From positions 1 through 34,965 of the forward strand of contig JALNZD010000044.1 of the NCBI GenBank assembly GCA_023229505.1: 34,965 nucleotides of DNA. The letters are read 5' to 3'. The DNA comes from Bacteroidales bacterium. GTDB lineage: Bacteria; Bacteroidota; Bacteroidia; Bacteroidales; JAGOPY01. Within the stretch, counting starts at the first letter, position 1. Each line of letters begins with the position of its first letter. The notes below the pieces were generated by a model. It had not been told where the DNA came from. It ran no database searches and saw only the letters and a list, made by a program, of their open reading frames with translations. The position numbers were made by a program, and so were the translations under genes. Positions 32,892-34,965 of the stretch are shown one piece after another.

Positions 32892-34965
32892 ATGAAAAAC
32901 AAGCAAATTAGAAAAGTGTGGTCACTCTTGAAATGCGTGATTGTTGCTTGTTTTTTTCTTTCCGTTGGCATTGCTGGTCTGGCACAAAGAGTAGCCTCAG
33001 TAACCGGAGATTGGAGCAATACTGCAACCTGGGGAGGGTTTGCGGTGCCTACCGCTGCAGAAACCGTCACCATAAACAGTGGTATAGCTGTAACAGTGGA
33101 TATAGCGGTAGCTTGTAACACACTTACTTTTGCAGCAGTTACAGCATCCAGCTCTGTAACTATTTCAGGAACGAATTCTCTGACTGTTACCGGGCTTGTA
33201 AGCATGCCAAGACCAAGTACCGGGCAAACCTGTACGATTGCCGTGGGGGCCGGATCGCTTACTGCCGGCTCGCTTACGATGATTGCAACAGTAACAACTC
33301 GAAATGATATTATTTCCATTTCAACCGGGACAGTTACCATCGATGGAGCCGTTACTACAGGTACAACTGGTTGTCAATTTAACTTTTCTGATGCGGGTTT
33401 ATTAAGATTTGGTGGAACTTTCTCAGGAGGCCCTGCTGCACTTACTCCATCAACCGGAACAGTAGAATATACAAGTGCTACTCCTGTTATCCAAGCGTTT
33501 TCAGGCTTATACAACAATCTTACATTTAGTGGAACAGGGACAACTACTGGTTCGGGATCCGGGACGATTACCATCCAGGGTGATCTTGCCATTACAGGAG
33601 GAGGGACATTGAACTTTACGGCTCGTCCTGTAACCTTTACAGGGACCATAGCTACGCAAAGCATTGCAAGCTTCACGACCACTGGCTTGATTTCGATGAC
33701 AAAAACCGCAGGAACAGCTACTTTTCAAGGTACTGTAAATGGTGGAGCTTTGACTATAAACGGCTCAGGAGGAACACTCAATCTTGGTACAGGTCTTACC
33801 CATACCATCTCAGGGACACCGGGGACACTAACACTCGGAGGATATGGCCAACTTTCCGGTTCCTGGGGAGGCACCGGTTCGGGAGCAACCTACATAAATA
33901 CTACTTACTTTGCGGCAGCAACCGGTATTTTGAATGTTGCTGCGTCATCCTGTACCGCCGGCGCCTGGATTGGAGGCATAAGCACCGATTGGAATACAGC
34001 ATCTAACTGGTGTGATGCAGCAGTGCCAACCGCTTCAACAAATGTTGTCATTCCGCCAGGAGGTAATCAGCCGGTAATTGGGGCAGCTGCCGTTTGTAAT
34101 AACATGACCGTCAATTCAGGCGCTACGTTGACTATCACGGGTTCAAATACCTTAACCGTCAGTGGCAACTGGACGAATAGCGGTACTTTCACGGCAAATT
34201 CCAGCACGGTAATTTTTAACGGTGCAGACCAAACAGTTGGAACCGGTCCGTTTAACAACCTCACGCTATCTACTTCCGGCACAAAGACTTTGGCAACTGC
34301 TACGATTATAAACGGTAATCTAACCATTAATACCGGTGTAACTTTAGCCGCCGCGAACTTTGGATTAACCTTTGGTGGCGATTTTATCAATAGTGGCGGC
34401 ACGTTTACCGCTGGCAGCTCCCCGATTGTCATTGCAGGTACAGCAACTCAGAGCATTGCCGGCTTCACCACAACCGGTTTGGTATCAATGACAAAGACCG
34501 GAGGTACGGCAACCTTTCAAGGCAATGTGAGTGGTGCCGGCTTTACAATTAATGGCGCAGGCGGAACCTTGAATCTTGGTGCAAGCCTGACGCATACATT
34601 TACAGGTGTCGTGACCCTTACTGCCGGAACTTTGAACGGTGGTTCCAGCATACTCAACGAAAATGCAACGAGCACAACAGCTTGGAATGGCTCGGGGACA
34701 GTATTCACTGCAGGTACAAGTACGGTGAATTTCGGTGGAGTTGCTCAAACTCTTTCCGCAACAGCTACAACGTTTAATAACCTTACACTATCTAATTCCG
34801 GCACAAAGACTTTGGCAGCTGCTACGACTATAAACGGCAATCTAACCATTAATACCGGTGTAACTTTAGCCGCCGCGAACTTTGGATTAACCTTTGGTGG
34901 CGATTTTATCAATAGTGGCGGCACGTTTACCGCTGGCAGCTCCCCGATTGTCATTGCAGGTACAG
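32892..34965 (+). CDS. Large repetitive secreted adhesin-like protein, truncated by the window end
   Basis: An uninterrupted frame of 691 codons runs from ATG at 32892 to the end of the window with no stop. The signal peptide ends at IAGLAQ (~32). The mature part opens with VTGDWSNTATWGGFAVPTAA, a Bacteroidota W-NTATW beta module, and the module recurs near residue 360 as STDWNTASNWCDAAVPTAS. The rest is rich in Thr, Gly, Ser and Ala, with repeats such as LTINTGVTLAAANFGLTFGG and TATQSIAGFTTTGLVSMTKT, as in beta-helix adhesins. The last 193 bases repeat an upstream block almost exactly at a 522-base period. A T9SS sorting domain would be expected beyond the window but cannot be seen. It is probably a surface adhesin or matrix protein; the ligand is unknown. 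Confidence 0.85.
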   Translation, partial: MKNKQIRKVWSLLKCVIVACFFLSVGIAGLAQRVASVTGDWSNTATWGGFAVPTAAETVTINSGIAVTVDIAVACNTLTFAAVTASSSVTISGTNSLTVTGLVSMPRPSTGQTCTIAVGAGSLTAGSLTMIATVTTRNDIISISTGTVTIDGAVTTGTTGCQFNFSDAGLLRFGGTFSGGPAALTPSTGTVEYTSATPVIQAFSGLYNNLTFSGTGTTTGSGSGTITIQGDLAITGGGTLNFTARPVTFTGTIATQSIASFTTTGLISMTKTAGTATFQGTVNGGALTINGSGGTLNLGTGLTHTISGTPGTLTLGGYGQLSGSWGGTGSGATYINTTYFAAATGILNVAASSCTAGAWIGGISTDWNTASNWCDAAVPTASTNVVIPPGGNQPVIGAAAVCNNMTVNSGATLTITGSNTLTVSGNWTNSGTFTANSSTVIFNGADQTVGTGPFNNLTLSTSGTKTLATATIINGNLTINTGVTLAAANFGLTFGGDFINSGGTFTAGSSPIVIAGTATQSIAGFTTTGLVSMTKTGGTATFQGNVSGAGFTINGAGGTLNLGASLTHTFTGVVTLTAGTLNGGSSILNENATSTTAWNGSGTVFTAGTSTVNFGGVAQTLSATATTFNNLTLSNSGTKTLAAATTINGNLTINTGVTLAAANFGLTFGGDFINSGGTFTAGSSPIVIAGT
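34251..34443 (+). repeat. Intragenic repeat, copy 1
   Basis: This 193-base block matches 34773-34965 with about seven mismatches, all in its first 66 bases. The last 127 bases (34317-34443) are identical. The period is 522 bases, or exactly 174 codons, so the frame is kept. Confidence 0.9.
34773..34965 (+). repeat. Intragenic repeat, copy 2 (cut by window end)
   Basis: This is the second copy of the block at 34251-34443. It is still identical at the last base of the window, so the true repeat is longer. Near-identity at DNA level points to recent duplication or gene conversion. Confidence 0.9.

Noticed and set aside
34067..34954. Two leftward frames with almost the same protein sequence near the window end
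   Set aside because: They are antisense reflections of the repeated block in the rightward adhesin gene. They lack start signals and end inside the repeat.
33640..34965. CRISPR-like periodic repeats
   Set aside because: The repeats are long, in frame, irregular and protein-coding, with no short direct repeat and spacer pattern.

Overview
The window is from a member of the phylum Bacteroidota, probably class Bacteroidia. This rests on the type IX secretion (T9SS) genes porV, porU, porP and gldJ, on several C-terminal T9SS sorting domains, and on promoter-like boxes of the Bacteroidota form TAnnTTTG. No rRNA, tRNA, transposase or CRISPR array is visible. The lineage cannot be fixed further from sequence alone.

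Region 1 (1-6457) is housekeeping. A DEAD-box RNA helicase reads leftward. A small flavin reductase, a double methylthiotransferase and a RecD-like helicase read rightward. The methylthiotransferase ORF is unusual. A MiaB-type and an MtaB-type enzyme are joined in one frame, and the junction is a GC-rich palindromic repeat that has replaced the stop of the first and the start of the second.

Region 2 (6450-20585) is a divergent T9SS and cell-envelope locus. Leftward run two tandem PorU-type sortases, both with the catalytic His and Cys, followed by porV. Rightward run a PorP/SprF-family outer-membrane protein, the lipoprotein gene gldJ, a terminator, then murF and anmK. PorU and PorV form the cell-surface complex that cleaves sorting domains and attaches cargo. 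GldJ belongs to the gliding/T9SS machinery. MurF and AnmK make and recycle peptidoglycan.

Region 3 (20586-34965) is a run of exported surface proteins, all rightward. A 1439-residue Cys-rich protein carries a dockerin-like segment, a cohesin-like domain and a T9SS sorting domain. A 565-residue protein alternates cohesin-like and Ig-like domains and ends in a sorting domain. A 757-residue protein has four cohesin-like domains and a canonical two-loop dockerin but no sorting domain. An 849-residue lamin-tail-domain protein with a sorting domain follows. Next come an 81-residue protein with a motif/membrane/basic tail, a 70-residue hypothetical protein, and a long repetitive adhesin that runs off the window.

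The best candidate for an undescribed system is region 3: a non-cellulosomal cohesin/dockerin surface assembly. T9SS-anchored cohesin proteins could display the 757-residue protein, which could also polymerise through its own cohesins and dockerin. The domain calls come from reading the sequence. The assembly model is inference.
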